64,000 nt of DNA, taken from the NCBI RefSeq assembly GCF_035818615.1, contig NZ_JAYKZY010000002.1, forward strand, positions 250,501 through 314,500, read 5' to 3'. Source of the stretch: Sphingobium sp. CR2-8 (GTDB lineage: Bacteria; Pseudomonadota; Alphaproteobacteria; Sphingomonadales; Sphingomonadaceae). The notes beneath the pieces are model-generated. The model had not been told where the DNA came from. It saw only the letters and a list, made by a program, of their open reading frames with translations, and searched no databases. Shown one piece after another: positions 44,021 to 53,670 of this stretch (positions are counted from its first letter, which is position 1; each line of letters opens with the position of its first letter). The translations under genes and the position numbers were made by a program.

Positions 44021-46432
44021 TTGAAAAGAGGTGAAGAGGCCTGGCTGGTGCAGCCGCGCTCGCGTCTGGCGTTGCCGCTGCTGATCCTTGCCGCCTTGGC
44101 CTCCGCCGCGCTGGTGCTCTACGCCGTGGGCAGCCTGCAGCTGGCCGCCGGGTTCGGCGCGACGATCCTGGTCGCCGCCGCCCTGCTCGGTTGGTATAAG
44201 CATCTCTTTCCTACGCCGGTGTCCGCCAGCGAGGCGACACCCGACTGGACCGTCGCCCGCGCCGCCGCCGACGCGTCCAGCATGGCGATCGCCGTCACCG
44301 ATCGCGGCGGTCGGCTGGTCTGCGCGAGCGACCTGTTCGGCGAATGGTTCCCCGGATATCCGACTCCACCCGCCGTGACAGCGGATGCCGCGCTCAACGA
44401 CGCCCTGTCCGCCGCCGCCCGCGCCGCCTGGCGCGATGGCGAAGCCAAGGTGGAAGGCATGGCCCAGGGCGCCTTGCGCCTGGACGTCGCCATCGCCCGC
44501 ACCGGCCGGTCCGACGATTATCTGCTCTGGCGCTTCACCCCCGTGCGCCAGCCCAGCGCACTGGACGACGTCAACCGCTTCCTCACCGGCGAAGCGGGGC
44601 GGCAACTGGGCGAGGCGGGCATCATGGCGGTGCTGATCGGCGGCGAAGGCCGCATCCGCGCGGCCAATGGCGCCTTCCTGTTGCGCGCGGCGGGGCGGAT
44701 CGACGCCAATATCATCGGCCGCGATTTCGCCGCCCATATGCGGGTGGACGACAAGAGCCGCCTGTTCCTGGCGCGCGAAGAACAGGGCGGCCTGCCGCTG
44801 CGCCTGCTCCAGGTGCCCTTGAAGCGCGCGGCCCAGCCCAACGGGTCGCAGGCGTCGATGCAGGACGGGCCGATGCTGCTGCTGCTGATCGACGAACCGG
44901 CGGGCGGCGGCGGCACGTCCGCGCTCTCCTATATCGAAACGCTCCTGTCGCTGTTGCCCTTCGGCCTTGCCATGGCCGACCGGGACGGGCGCGTCCTCTT
45001 CCTCAACAACGCCTTCGCCCGCGTCGCGGGCCTGCGGGACGGCGAGAAACCCAGCTATCCCGGCGATCTCGTCGTGCGGGAGGATCAGGCGGCGGTCGCC
45101 GACGCGGTCCGTCGCTTCGCGGTGGGTCCGCAAATGTCGGGCGATATCGCGGTCCGCATGCGCGGCCAGCCCGACGATCCGGTCGCGCTCAGCCTGGCGG
45201 GCGTGCGGGGCCTGGGCGAAGCGGCGGTGCTGCTCAGCCTCAAGGACAATAGCGAGGAATCCAAGCTCAAGCGTCAGGTCGCGCAGGCGACCAAGATGCA
45301 GGCGATCGGCCAGCTGGCCGGCGGCGTTGCGCACGACTTCAACAATATCCTCACCGCCATCATCGGCCATTGCGACCTGATGCTGATGCGCCATACGCCC
45401 GGCGACAGCGACTATGACGATATTCAGCAGGTCAAATCGAACAGCAATCGCGCCGCGGGCCTGACCCGCCAGCTGCTCGCCTTCTCGCGCCAGCAGACCT
45501 TGCGCCCGCAGATATTGCAGTTGCCCGACATCGTCGCCGACGTCTCCAATCTGCTCAAGCGCCTGCTGGGCGAAAATGTGAAGCTCGACGTCACCCATGG
45601 CCGCAATCTGGGCGCGATCCGCGCCGATCCGGGCCAGCTGGAGCAGGTGATCGTCAACCTCGCGGTCAACGCCCGCGACGCCATGCCCGAAGGCGGCACG
45701 GTCAATATCCAGACCTATGCCGTCCCCGCCATCAAGGTGCGCGAAATGCGCCAGCAGATATTGCCCGCGGGCGATTATACCGCGCTGCGGGTGTCCGACA
45801 CCGGCCTTGGCATCCCGCCCGACATTCTCGCCAAGATCTTCGAACCCTTCTTCACGACGAAGGAACTGGGGAAGGGCACGGGCCTCGGCCTGTCCACCGT
45901 CTATGGCATCGTCAAACAATCGGGCGGCTATATCTTCGCCGAATCCGAACTGGGGCGCGGGGCCAGCTTCGTCATCTATCTGCCCGTCTATAGCGGCGCG
46001 GACGCGGAACAGCCCGTTGCCGCCAAAGCGCCCAAACCCCGCAGCGAAACCTGGGGCACCGGCACCGTCCTGCTGGTGGAGGATGAAGATATGGTCCGCG
46101 CCGTCGCCGAACGTGCGCTCACGCGCCAGGGCTACAAGGTGCTGACGGCCAATGACGGCGAACAGGGGTTGGAGGTGCTGGGCGGCACGGAAAAGATCGA
46201 CCTGCTGATTTCCGACGTGGTCATGCCCAATATGGACGGCCCCGCCATGGTCGCGCAGGCCCGCCGCGCCTATCCCGACCTGCCGGTCCTGTTCATGTCG
46301 GGCTATGCCGAGGAACAGCTGCGCAAATCGATCGACCTCGCCAATGTCGCTTTCCTGCCCAAGCCCTTTTCCGTCAGCCAACTGGCCGAAGCCGCGCGCG
46401 ACGCCCTGGCCATGCGGCCGCTCACACCCTGA
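44021..46432 (+). CDS. cckA: Hybrid histidine kinase CckA
   Basis: 803 residues. Two N-terminal membrane helices (about 10-60), PAS-like regions (to about 400), the HisKA helix with phospho-acceptor His438 in GGVAHDFNNILTAI, an HATPase domain, and a C-terminal receiver (VLLVEDEDMVRAV near 683, Asp732 in ISDVVMPNMDG). The GHCDLMLMRH and SNRAAGLTRQLLAFSRQQTL wording is that of CckA, the kinase/phosphatase that drives the CtrA relay in alphaproteobacteria. TTG at 44021 is the likely start (AGGGG just upstream); GTG at 44048 is an alternative. Confidence 0.93.
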   Translation: MKRGEEAWLVQPRSRLALPLLILAALASAALVLYAVGSLQLAAGFGATILVAAALLGWYKHLFPTPVSASEATPDWTVARAAADASSMAIAVTDRGGRLVCASDLFGEWFPGYPTPPAVTADAALNDALSAAARAAWRDGEAKVEGMAQGALRLDVAIARTGRSDDYLLWRFTPVRQPSALDDVNRFLTGEAGRQLGEAGIMAVLIGGEGRIRAANGAFLLRAAGRIDANIIGRDFAAHMRVDDKSRLFLAREEQGGLPLRLLQVPLKRAAQPNGSQASMQDGPMLLLLIDEPAGGGGTSALSYIETLLSLLPFGLAMADRDGRVLFLNNAFARVAGLRDGEKPSYPGDLVVREDQAAVADAVRRFAVGPQMSGDIAVRMRGQPDDPVALSLAGVRGLGEAAVLLSLKDNSEESKLKRQVAQATKMQAIGQLAGGVAHDFNNILTAIIGHCDLMLMRHTPGDSDYDDIQQVKSNSNRAAGLTRQLLAFSRQQTLRPQILQLPDIVADVSNLLKRLLGENVKLDVTHGRNLGAIRADPGQLEQVIVNLAVNARDAMPEGGTVNIQTYAVPAIKVREMRQQILPAGDYTALRVSDTGLGIPPDILAKIFEPFFTTKELGKGTGLGLSTVYGIVKQSGGYIFAESELGRGASFVIYLPVYSGADAEQPVAAKAPKPRSETWGTGTVLLVEDEDMVRAVAERALTRQGYKVLTANDGEQGLEVLGGTEKIDLLISDVVMPNMDGPAMVAQARRAYPDLPVLFMSGYAEEQLRKSIDLANVAFLPKPFSVSQLAEAARDALAMRPLTP

Positions 46433-46517
46433 GTTTGCGCGGGATTAAGGTGAATATGCTGGGCAAGGCGACAGGGATCGGTTAGCGAGTTGGCTGGATT
46501 AGCGAGGATCGCACAGC

Positions 46518-46874
46518 ATGTCGGACGCCAAGAGCATATTGATTGTCGAAGACGAAGCGATGATCGGCATGATGTTGGAGGATTATCTCGACGCCCTGGG
46601 CTATCGGCTGCATGCCGTCGCCGCCACGGTCGATGAAGCCTGTGCCCATGCGCGCGATGGCGGGTTCGACGCCGCTTTGGTCGACTGCAATCTTCAGGGC
46701 GAAAAAAGCTGGCCGGTGGCGGACATCCTCGCCGAACGCGGCGTACCTTTCGTCTTTGCGACCGGCGGCATGGCCGACGATCTGCCGTCCAGCCACGCCA
46801 GCCGACCGACGCTTGCCAAGCCTTTCACCATCGGCGCGGTCGAACGCGCATTGGGCAAGATCCTGAGCGAATAA
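46518..46874 (+). CDS. Single-domain response regulator
   Basis: 118 residues consisting only of a receiver: acidic pocket VEDEAMIG near residue 10, phospho-acceptor Asp in ALVDCNL near 56, and [11 protein letters not shown] with the conserved Lys just before. There is no output domain, so it works by protein contact, like DivK or CpdR, or as a phosphate sink. It lies directly behind cckA and before recA. Its kinase partner is not known; CckA is one candidate from position alone. Confidence 0.88.
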   Translation: MSDAKSILIVEDEAMIGMMLEDYLDALGYRLHAVAATVDEACAHARDGGFDAALVDCNLQGEKSWPVADILAERGVPFVFATGGMADDLPSSHASRPTLAKPFTIGAVERALGKILSE

Positions 46875-46904
46875 AGCGTTCGGGCAAGCGGATAGGAAAT
46901 TTCT

Positions 46905-46919
46905 GTTCCCCTCTTGTTC
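46905..46919 (+). promoter_or_regulatory. SOS (LexA) box upstream of recA
   Basis: GTTC-CCCTCTT-GTTC matches the alphaproteobacterial consensus GTTC-N7-GTTC. It is 76 bp before the recA start. The second half overlaps a perfect 17-bp palindrome TTGTTCTTTAAGAACAA at 46914-46930. Confidence 0.85.
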
Positions 46920-46995
46920 TTTAAGAACAAACAGGATACATCATCGCCAAGGCGCCGAATATTCGTGCGCTCTCCGCTTGACAGGAGGTAGGCCG

Positions 46996-48069
<1,074 letters not shown>

Positions 48070-48075
48070 GCCCTG

Positions 48076-48112
48076 CAACTGCGTCCGGCCGGATCAGCCG
48101 GAACGCAGTTAT
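48076..48112. other. Hairpin directly behind recA
   Basis: AACTGCGTCCGGC and GCCGGAACGCAGTT form a long stem with a small loop (CGGATCA). No T-run follows. It may stabilise the 3' end of the recA mRNA; the true terminator lies 30 bp further on. Confidence 0.6.
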
Positions 48113-48144
48113 GGGATATCGCCCGCCTTGCGCATCACGCTCTG

Positions 48145-48182
48145 AAAAGGCCCGCCGCGCTCCCCGCGCGACGGGCCTTTTA
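48145..48182 (+). terminator. Rho-independent terminator after recA
   Basis: AAAAGGCCCG and CGGGCCTTTT form a symmetric stem with A and T tracts, around a 17-base GC-rich loop. The remainder of the gap up to 48596 holds the 23-bp repeat and no convincing gene. Confidence 0.85.
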
Positions 48183-48354
48183 CCGTCGGCGAGATGGAGG
48201 GGGGCAGGGCGCGGCTTACGCAGGAACCGCATGGCTTGTGTCCTGTAGAAGGCGGCACGCCAGTTTTCCCCTATGAAGGTCGGGCTTGGTCCTTATCTCG
48301 ACCGCCCGGACATACCGATAGGATCAAGCCCGCGTAACGAAACAACAAGATGGA

Positions 48355-48377
48355 CGGGAAATGTGCGAAGTTAAGCG
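48355..48377. repeat. 23-bp exact repeat, copy 2
   Basis: Identical to 15223-15245. This copy lies in the non-coding 415-bp stretch between the recA terminator and the transglutaminase gene, on the same strand as the first copy. Confidence 0.7.
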
Positions 48378-48596
48378 GTCGCACGCCTATTTTCAGCCTT
48401 TCCCCAAAAGCAGAATCACCTTCGTTGCGTTGGCGCGCAGCCGTCCATGCCAAGTCTTCAACAAGCCGAAACAGCCCATCAAAGGCATAGCTTTCACGGC
48501 GAAACATCCCAATGCCCTTGCCAACATCCTGCGCCCAAACGATGCTCCTTAAGGCGCGCCGATTCGACCCGCCCCCTCTCACATTGGAACCCACTC

Positions 48597-49376
48597 ATGC
48601 GCGTCGCCATCGAAGCGATACTCGATTATGATTTTGCCGAACCGACCGACGTCCTGCTGGCGGTAGAGGCCGCAGCGATGCCCGATCAGCAGGTCATTAC
48701 CCAGTCCCACATCATCGACAATGCAGGCCCGTTGACGAACAAGCGCGGCGGCAGCGGCATCGGCCGCCGCACCTGGACCCGCACCGGCACCGGCCGCATG
48801 CTCAGCACCTATCGCGCGACCATGGAGGTTGCGCGCCAGCCGGTCGCGATCGCCAGCCTCGCCAAAAGCCCCCTGCCCAGCCTGCCCGAGGATGTGCTCC
48901 CCTTCATCTGGCCCAGCCGCTATTGCGAGGCCGATCGCTTCGGCAGTTTCGTCAGTAGCCATTTCCCCGATCTTCAGGGCGGGGCGCTGGTGCAGGCGCT
49001 GGTCGACTGGGTGCATGACAATCTCGTCTATGTGCCCGGCAGTTCGGACAGCACGACCACCGCCGCCGACACGTTCGTCGCCCAGCAGGGCGTGTGCCGC
49101 GATTTTGCGCATCTGACCGCCGCACTGATCCGATCGCGCGACATTCCCGCCCGGTTGGTGTCGGTCTATGCACTTGGCCTTGATCCACCGGACTTCCATG
49201 CCGTGGTCGAAGTCTGGCTCGACGGCGCCTGGCACATCGTCGATGCCACCGGCTTGGCCCCGGTCGAAACCATGGTCCGCATCGCCGTCGGCCGCGACGC
49301 CACCGACATCGCCTTCATGACCGTCTTCGGCGGCGCGATGATGAATGCGCAGTCGATCACCGTGACGCAGGCCTGA
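48597..49376 (+). CDS. Transglutaminase-like family protein
   Basis: 259 residues, cytosolic. The core domain has the papain-like triad: Cys167 in GVCRDFAHL, His201 in DFHAVVEVWL and Asp216 in IVDATG. The N-terminal half (FAEPTDVLLAVEAA) is a beta-sandwich as in similar bacterial proteins. These may act as proteases or cross-linking enzymes; the substrate is unknown. The start at 48597 gives the family N-terminus, no good ribosome site being visible. Convergent with tamB, 70 bp away. Confidence 0.87.
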   Translation: MRVAIEAILDYDFAEPTDVLLAVEAAAMPDQQVITQSHIIDNAGPLTNKRGGSGIGRRTWTRTGTGRMLSTYRATMEVARQPVAIASLAKSPLPSLPEDVLPFIWPSRYCEADRFGSFVSSHFPDLQGGALVQALVDWVHDNLVYVPGSSDSTTTAADTFVAQQGVCRDFAHLTAALIRSRDIPARLVSVYALGLDPPDFHAVVEVWLDGAWHIVDATGLAPVETMVRIAVGRDATDIAFMTVFGGAMMNAQSITVTQA

Positions 49377-49446
49377 CGCCGTCCCATCGCCGCGCGCCCA
49401 CCCCTGGTGGCGCGCGGCGACCTGCCTCGCAAACGGTTGCCCATCC

Positions 49447-52400
49447 TCAATAATCCTTCGAATAGCGCAGGTTGGCCGACGATCCGGCATTGGTACCGGT
49501 CTTCGACAACAGGCTCAGCGTCTTCGACAACGCGATCTCCAGCTGGGTGGCGGTGAAGCCCTTTGAGTCGGTGATCACCTCCACATAGATATTGTTGGAG
49601 ATATGCTGTCCCACCGCGAGCGAGGTGCCGCGCCCGGTCGCCTCGTCGCCACCGACGATGCCGATCCGGTCGAGACCCGAAGCCCCCTGCAACTTGCCCA
49701 TCGGGTTCAGTCCGCCGCTGCCGCCCCGCAGCCCGTTGAGCGCCGCCGCCAGCTGCACCGCCTGCATCGCGGACAGGTTGGCGACATTATCGCCGAACAG
49801 GATGCGCGAGAGGATCTCGTCCTGCGGCAGAGTGGGGGTGGAGATGAAGGCGATATCGGGCTGCTGCGCCGACCCCGTCACCTGGATGCCCGCCGTCACC
49901 GTGTCGATCCGGGTTTCCGCCTTGATCTGGAGCGTCGGGTTCAGCATCGGCCCGTTGAAGGTGATGACCCCCCGCTCCAGCTCGAACTGCTTGCCCGAGA
50001 AGCTGTAGCGCCCCCGCAGCGATTCGATCTTGCCGATCACGCGCGGATCGGCGGTGGTGCCGGTGACGCGCATGTTGGTCTTCCATTCGGAATCCAGCCC
50101 CATGCCGGTCACGTAGATTTCATTGTCAGCGCGCACCCGGATGTCGAGCTTCCAGTCGGCGGGCTTCGCAGCGGCCTGCCGCGCAGCCAGGCGCTGGTCG
50201 AGCGGGTCGGTCCCGCCGCCCTTGCGGCGTATGCCCTGAAGCTGCCGGATATCCGTCCCGCCCTGCCAGGCGAAGCGGTAGCGGGTCTCGGGCAGATTGA
50301 GGTCGCCCTCGATCAGGCCGCCATTGGCCGCACTGTTGCTGATGTTGATCGTGCCGCTGACGACGCTGGTGATCGCTTCGCTGCGCGCGAGCCGGGCACG
50401 ATCGAGCTTCACCGCGATATCCATCGGAAAACCGCTGGCGGCGGCCAGGCCGACATTGCCCGACGCCTGGACCGTGCCGTCACCAGCGCGGCCGGAAAAG
50501 TCGCGGATCTCCAGATGATCGTTGGTGAAGCGTCCATCCAGCTTCATCTGCGTCACGCGCGTTCCGAACGTCTCATTCTCATAGGTCAGCGCGTTGGCGC
50601 GCACCACGCCGTTCAGGCGCGGGTCGGTCAGCCGCCCGCTAAAGTCCGCCGCGACGGCAAGACCACCGGTCAATTGCTGGTCGGCAAGACCGGCGAAGGA
50701 GAAGAGCACATCGGCCGGTCCCGCATAGCGAATACCGCCGCCCAGCCGTGCGTTCTGCAACTGCTCGGACCAGCTCGCCCCCGCACCGGGCGGCGCCAGC
50801 GTGGCCGTGAAGCGCCCCAGCGTGTTGCTGCCGGCCCGGATCAGCCCGCGCAGGTCGCCGCCTGCCGAGGACAGCTTGCCCTCGATGCTCATCGACACCG
50901 GGTCGGACACGGCGGTCAGGCTGGACCGGCGGAAGTCGCTGATGGCAAGACGCGTCGTGGCGGTCGGGAAGGCGCTGCCCTGCTGGTTATAGTCCAGCGC
51001 GCCCGTCGCCCGCCCGCCGATGCCCAGACCAGGCGAGACTATATTGGCGATGGCCAGGTCGAAATCCTTGAACCGCGCCTGCGCGCTGGTCGTGTCGCCA
51101 AAGCGGCCCGCCAGATCGACCTTGCCCTGCGGCAATATCAATGTCGCCGGTTCCAGGCGATAGCCGCCCTTTTCGACACGGATGATAGCCGGATTGGCCA
51201 GGCGGAAATCGATATTGGCCGCCTTGCCCTGCAACGCCACGGCATAGAGGTCGGGACGCAGCGCCGCATTGGCGGCGATCGAGAAGGGCACGCCGCTGGA
51301 CCCGTCCGCGACTATCTGCGCGCGGCCACGGCCACCCTGATAGTCGAGCCGCGCCCGCGCCTTGCGCACCACATAAGCGCCATAGGCCGCATTGGCGATC
51401 TGCGCGTCCGCCTTGATCTGCGGTTGTTCGGTCAATAATAGAGAGGCCTTCACGATCGCCCGGCCGATGACGATATCGACCTCTCCCGGCAGCTTCGCGT
51501 TGCTGGCGGTCGCATCGACATCGACGCCCTGCACCTTGCCCACGGCGGCCAATCGCACCGCGCCGTCGATGCCCGATCCGTTCAGCGTCAACTGGCCGGT
51601 AAAGGGACCGGCGGCGCTCTGCTGGATGCGGCCGTTCATGTCGACCCCGGCAAAGCGCGCCTTGGTCACGTCGATGGTCAACGGACCCTGCGCCGTGCGG
51701 ATCAGCACATTGGCGAAGAAGGGGCCATAGGGCGATCCGCCGGTGGCCTCCAGCCGATATCCGGCCGCTTCGCCGTTCAGCTTGGCAACGACATCGGTCA
51801 GTTGCACCCCAACATTGGGGCGCGCCGCGCGCAACACCGCCTGTGGTCGTTCCATCGTACCGCGCACGGTCAGCGCCAGCGGTCCATATTGTTTCGAGGA
51901 CGCCGCCGCATCGAAGGCGATCCGTCCGTCCGTGTCATAGCTGCCGGAACCGCTGTGGATAGTGAAATTGGGCGCCGCGCCTTTCAATCCGGCCAGCGTG
52001 AACTTGCCTTCCGGCGTCATCCCGATCCGCCCGGACATGACCGCGTTACCGCCGAGGAAATCGCGAACCGATGCGTTTTCCCAACGCGCCGTGCGCATAC
52101 CGAACCGCCCGCCCAGGCCGAACCCGCCCTTGGGGCCGGGGATCAGTTCGACATCGGTGTTGAGGTTGACGATGCCGACGCCGTCGATCTTGTAATCGTT
52201 GACCCGGCCTTTCAGCGCGCCGCGATAGAGGGCGTTGTCGAGGTCCGCCAGCACGATGGCGGTCGCGTCGATCTTGTCGCTGTCGATCTTGAGATTGTCG
52301 CTGATCAGCTTGCCCGCGGCATAGGCGAAGTCGCCCTTCACGCGCAGATTCTGGAGCAACCCACCCGCCGCTGCATTGAGGCCGGTCACGCGGGTCGCGG

Positions 52401-53670
52401 TGGCATTGACGGGAATGCGGATGCGATCGGCGTCGATGACCGCACGACCACTGGCCTTCAGATTCTCGATGCCCGTGGCGTCGAAGGCGATGCTTCTGGC
52501 GGTGATGTCATAATCGATGAAGGGCGTCGCCATCGGCCCGTCGAGGATGATGGAGGCGCGCACGTCGCGGCCCTTCACCTTCTCCATGATCGCGCCGGGC
52601 GTCAGCAGCGCGGCATTGATCTTGAGCGCGCTGAACCGGCTCTTGCCCAGGTCGATCAGACCCTGCGCATCGGCGGACATGGCCGGCGACCGCAAGGTGC
52701 CCTTGACGTTGACGCGCCGTTCGTTGAGGCCGACGAACAGATCGACGTCCAGTTGCGGCGCGGTCAGCCGATCGACCGTCCCGGCCAGGACCAGGCCGGG
52801 ACGCACCGGGCCTTTCGCGGTGAAATTGCCGTTGCGGGCCGTCAGGGCGATATTCGCCAGCTCGCCCTTGGGCGATGTCGCGACGATCCGGCCGTCCCAC
52901 GCCTGCCAGCTACCCTTGCCATCCAGCGTTGCGGTCATCCCGTCGGTCAGACCCGACATGGCTGCGATGACGCCACCCTTGGGCGCGGTTAGCGTACCGC
53001 TCATCGCCAGGCGGTTCTGGTCCGGCACCGCGTCCAGCTTCGCCTGCAACCGGTCGCCGCTATCGACGATCGCATCGGCCGACAGGATCGCCCGGCCATC
53101 GGCGATATGGGTGACGCCGTCGATCGCGATTTCCCGCTTCTGCCCGATGACAGGCTTGGCGAGGATGAACTTGCCGATCTTCATCCGGTCGACGTCAATG
53201 TCCAGGTCGGGCAGGATCGGCGCGTTAGGATCGCTCGCCACGACATGGAACTGCGGACTGCGCGCCAGCACCACCAGCGGGGTTTCGAGCAGGCTCACGG
53301 AGATATGATTGTTGATGTAGCGGAACGGCCGCCAGATCACATGCACCTGGGGGCTGACGGCGAAGACGCCCTTGGGATCGCGCAACACCAGGTCATGGAT
53401 CGTCATGTCGCTGTAGATCGATCCGTCGATGCGGCCAACTTCGATCTTCATGCCCGATTCCATCTGGAACGCGGCAATCTGCCGGATCAGGAATGTCTTG
53501 CCAGGCTGGGTGTTCAGGCCCAGCAGCAGGCCCGCGACCAGAACCACCAGGGCAACGGCCAGACCGACGACGCCGATCGCGATCTTCCGCCACAAGGGCC
53601 GCTTTTCCCGCACCATGATTGTTTCAGCCGTAGCGTCTGAAGCGGGAGGGATATTGTCGTCCTGCGCCAT
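49447..53670 (-). CDS. tamB: Translocation and assembly module inner-membrane component TamB
   Basis: 1407 residues. One N-terminal membrane helix (about 29-52) and a very long stretch of repeating beta-strand units (to about 1100), then the C-terminal DUF490/TamB domain (about 1050-1390, with GRYSFSGKQFELERGVITFNG near 1245). This is the AsmA-like bridge between the inner and outer membrane, now thought to carry phospholipids, and to work with TamA. The start overlaps the tamA stop (TGATG). Length is normal for the family. Confidence 0.94.
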   Translation of the reverse strand: MAQDDNIPPASDATAETIMVREKRPLWRKIAIGVVGLAVALVVLVAGLLLGLNTQPGKTFLIRQIAAFQMESGMKIEVGRIDGSIYSDMTIHDLVLRDPKGVFAVSPQVHVIWRPFRYINNHISVSLLETPLVVLARSPQFHVVASDPNAPILPDLDIDVDRMKIGKFILAKPVIGQKREIAIDGVTHIADGRAILSADAIVDSGDRLQAKLDAVPDQNRLAMSGTLTAPKGGVIAAMSGLTDGMTATLDGKGSWQAWDGRIVATSPKGELANIALTARNGNFTAKGPVRPGLVLAGTVDRLTAPQLDVDLFVGLNERRVNVKGTLRSPAMSADAQGLIDLGKSRFSALKINAALLTPGAIMEKVKGRDVRASIILDGPMATPFIDYDITARSIAFDATGIENLKASGRAVIDADRIRIPVNATATRVTGLNAAAGGLLQNLRVKGDFAYAAGKLISDNLKIDSDKIDATAIVLADLDNALYRGALKGRVNDYKIDGVGIVNLNTDVELIPGPKGGFGLGGRFGMRTARWENASVRDFLGGNAVMSGRIGMTPEGKFTLAGLKGAAPNFTIHSGSGSYDTDGRIAFDAAASSKQYGPLALTVRGTMERPQAVLRAARPNVGVQLTDVVAKLNGEAAGYRLEATGGSPYGPFFANVLIRTAQGPLTIDVTKARFAGVDMNGRIQQSAAGPFTGQLTLNGSGIDGAVRLAAVGKVQGVDVDATASNAKLPGEVDIVIGRAIVKASLLLTEQPQIKADAQIANAAYGAYVVRKARARLDYQGGRGRAQIVADGSSGVPFSIAANAALRPDLYAVALQGKAANIDFRLANPAIIRVEKGGYRLEPATLILPQGKVDLAGRFGDTTSAQARFKDFDLAIANIVSPGLGIGGRATGALDYNQQGSAFPTATTRLAISDFRRSSLTAVSDPVSMSIEGKLSSAGGDLRGLIRAGSNTLGRFTATLAPPGAGASWSEQLQNARLGGGIRYAGPADVLFSFAGLADQQLTGGLAVAADFSGRLTDPRLNGVVRANALTYENETFGTRVTQMKLDGRFTNDHLEIRDFSGRAGDGTVQASGNVGLAAASGFPMDIAVKLDRARLARSEAITSVVSGTINISNSAANGGLIEGDLNLPETRYRFAWQGGTDIRQLQGIRRKGGGTDPLDQRLAARQAAAKPADWKLDIRVRADNEIYVTGMGLDSEWKTNMRVTGTTADPRVIGKIESLRGRYSFSGKQFELERGVITFNGPMLNPTLQIKAETRIDTVTAGIQVTGSAQQPDIAFISTPTLPQDEILSRILFGDNVANLSAMQAVQLAAALNGLRGGSGGLNPMGKLQGASGLDRIGIVGGDEATGRGTSLAVGQHISNNIYVEVITDSKGFTATQLEIALSKTLSLLSKTGTNAGSSANLRYSKDY

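Noticed and set aside
43361..46381. Long minus-strand frame of about 1000 codons opposite DUF2062 and cckA
   Set aside because: Mirror of real genes; biased His/Gly/Arg/Gln composition and no motif.
48271..48594. Possible 107-residue minus-strand gene behind recA
   Set aside because: No ribosome site, codes through the 23-bp repeat, no recognisable motif; kept as unexplained region instead.
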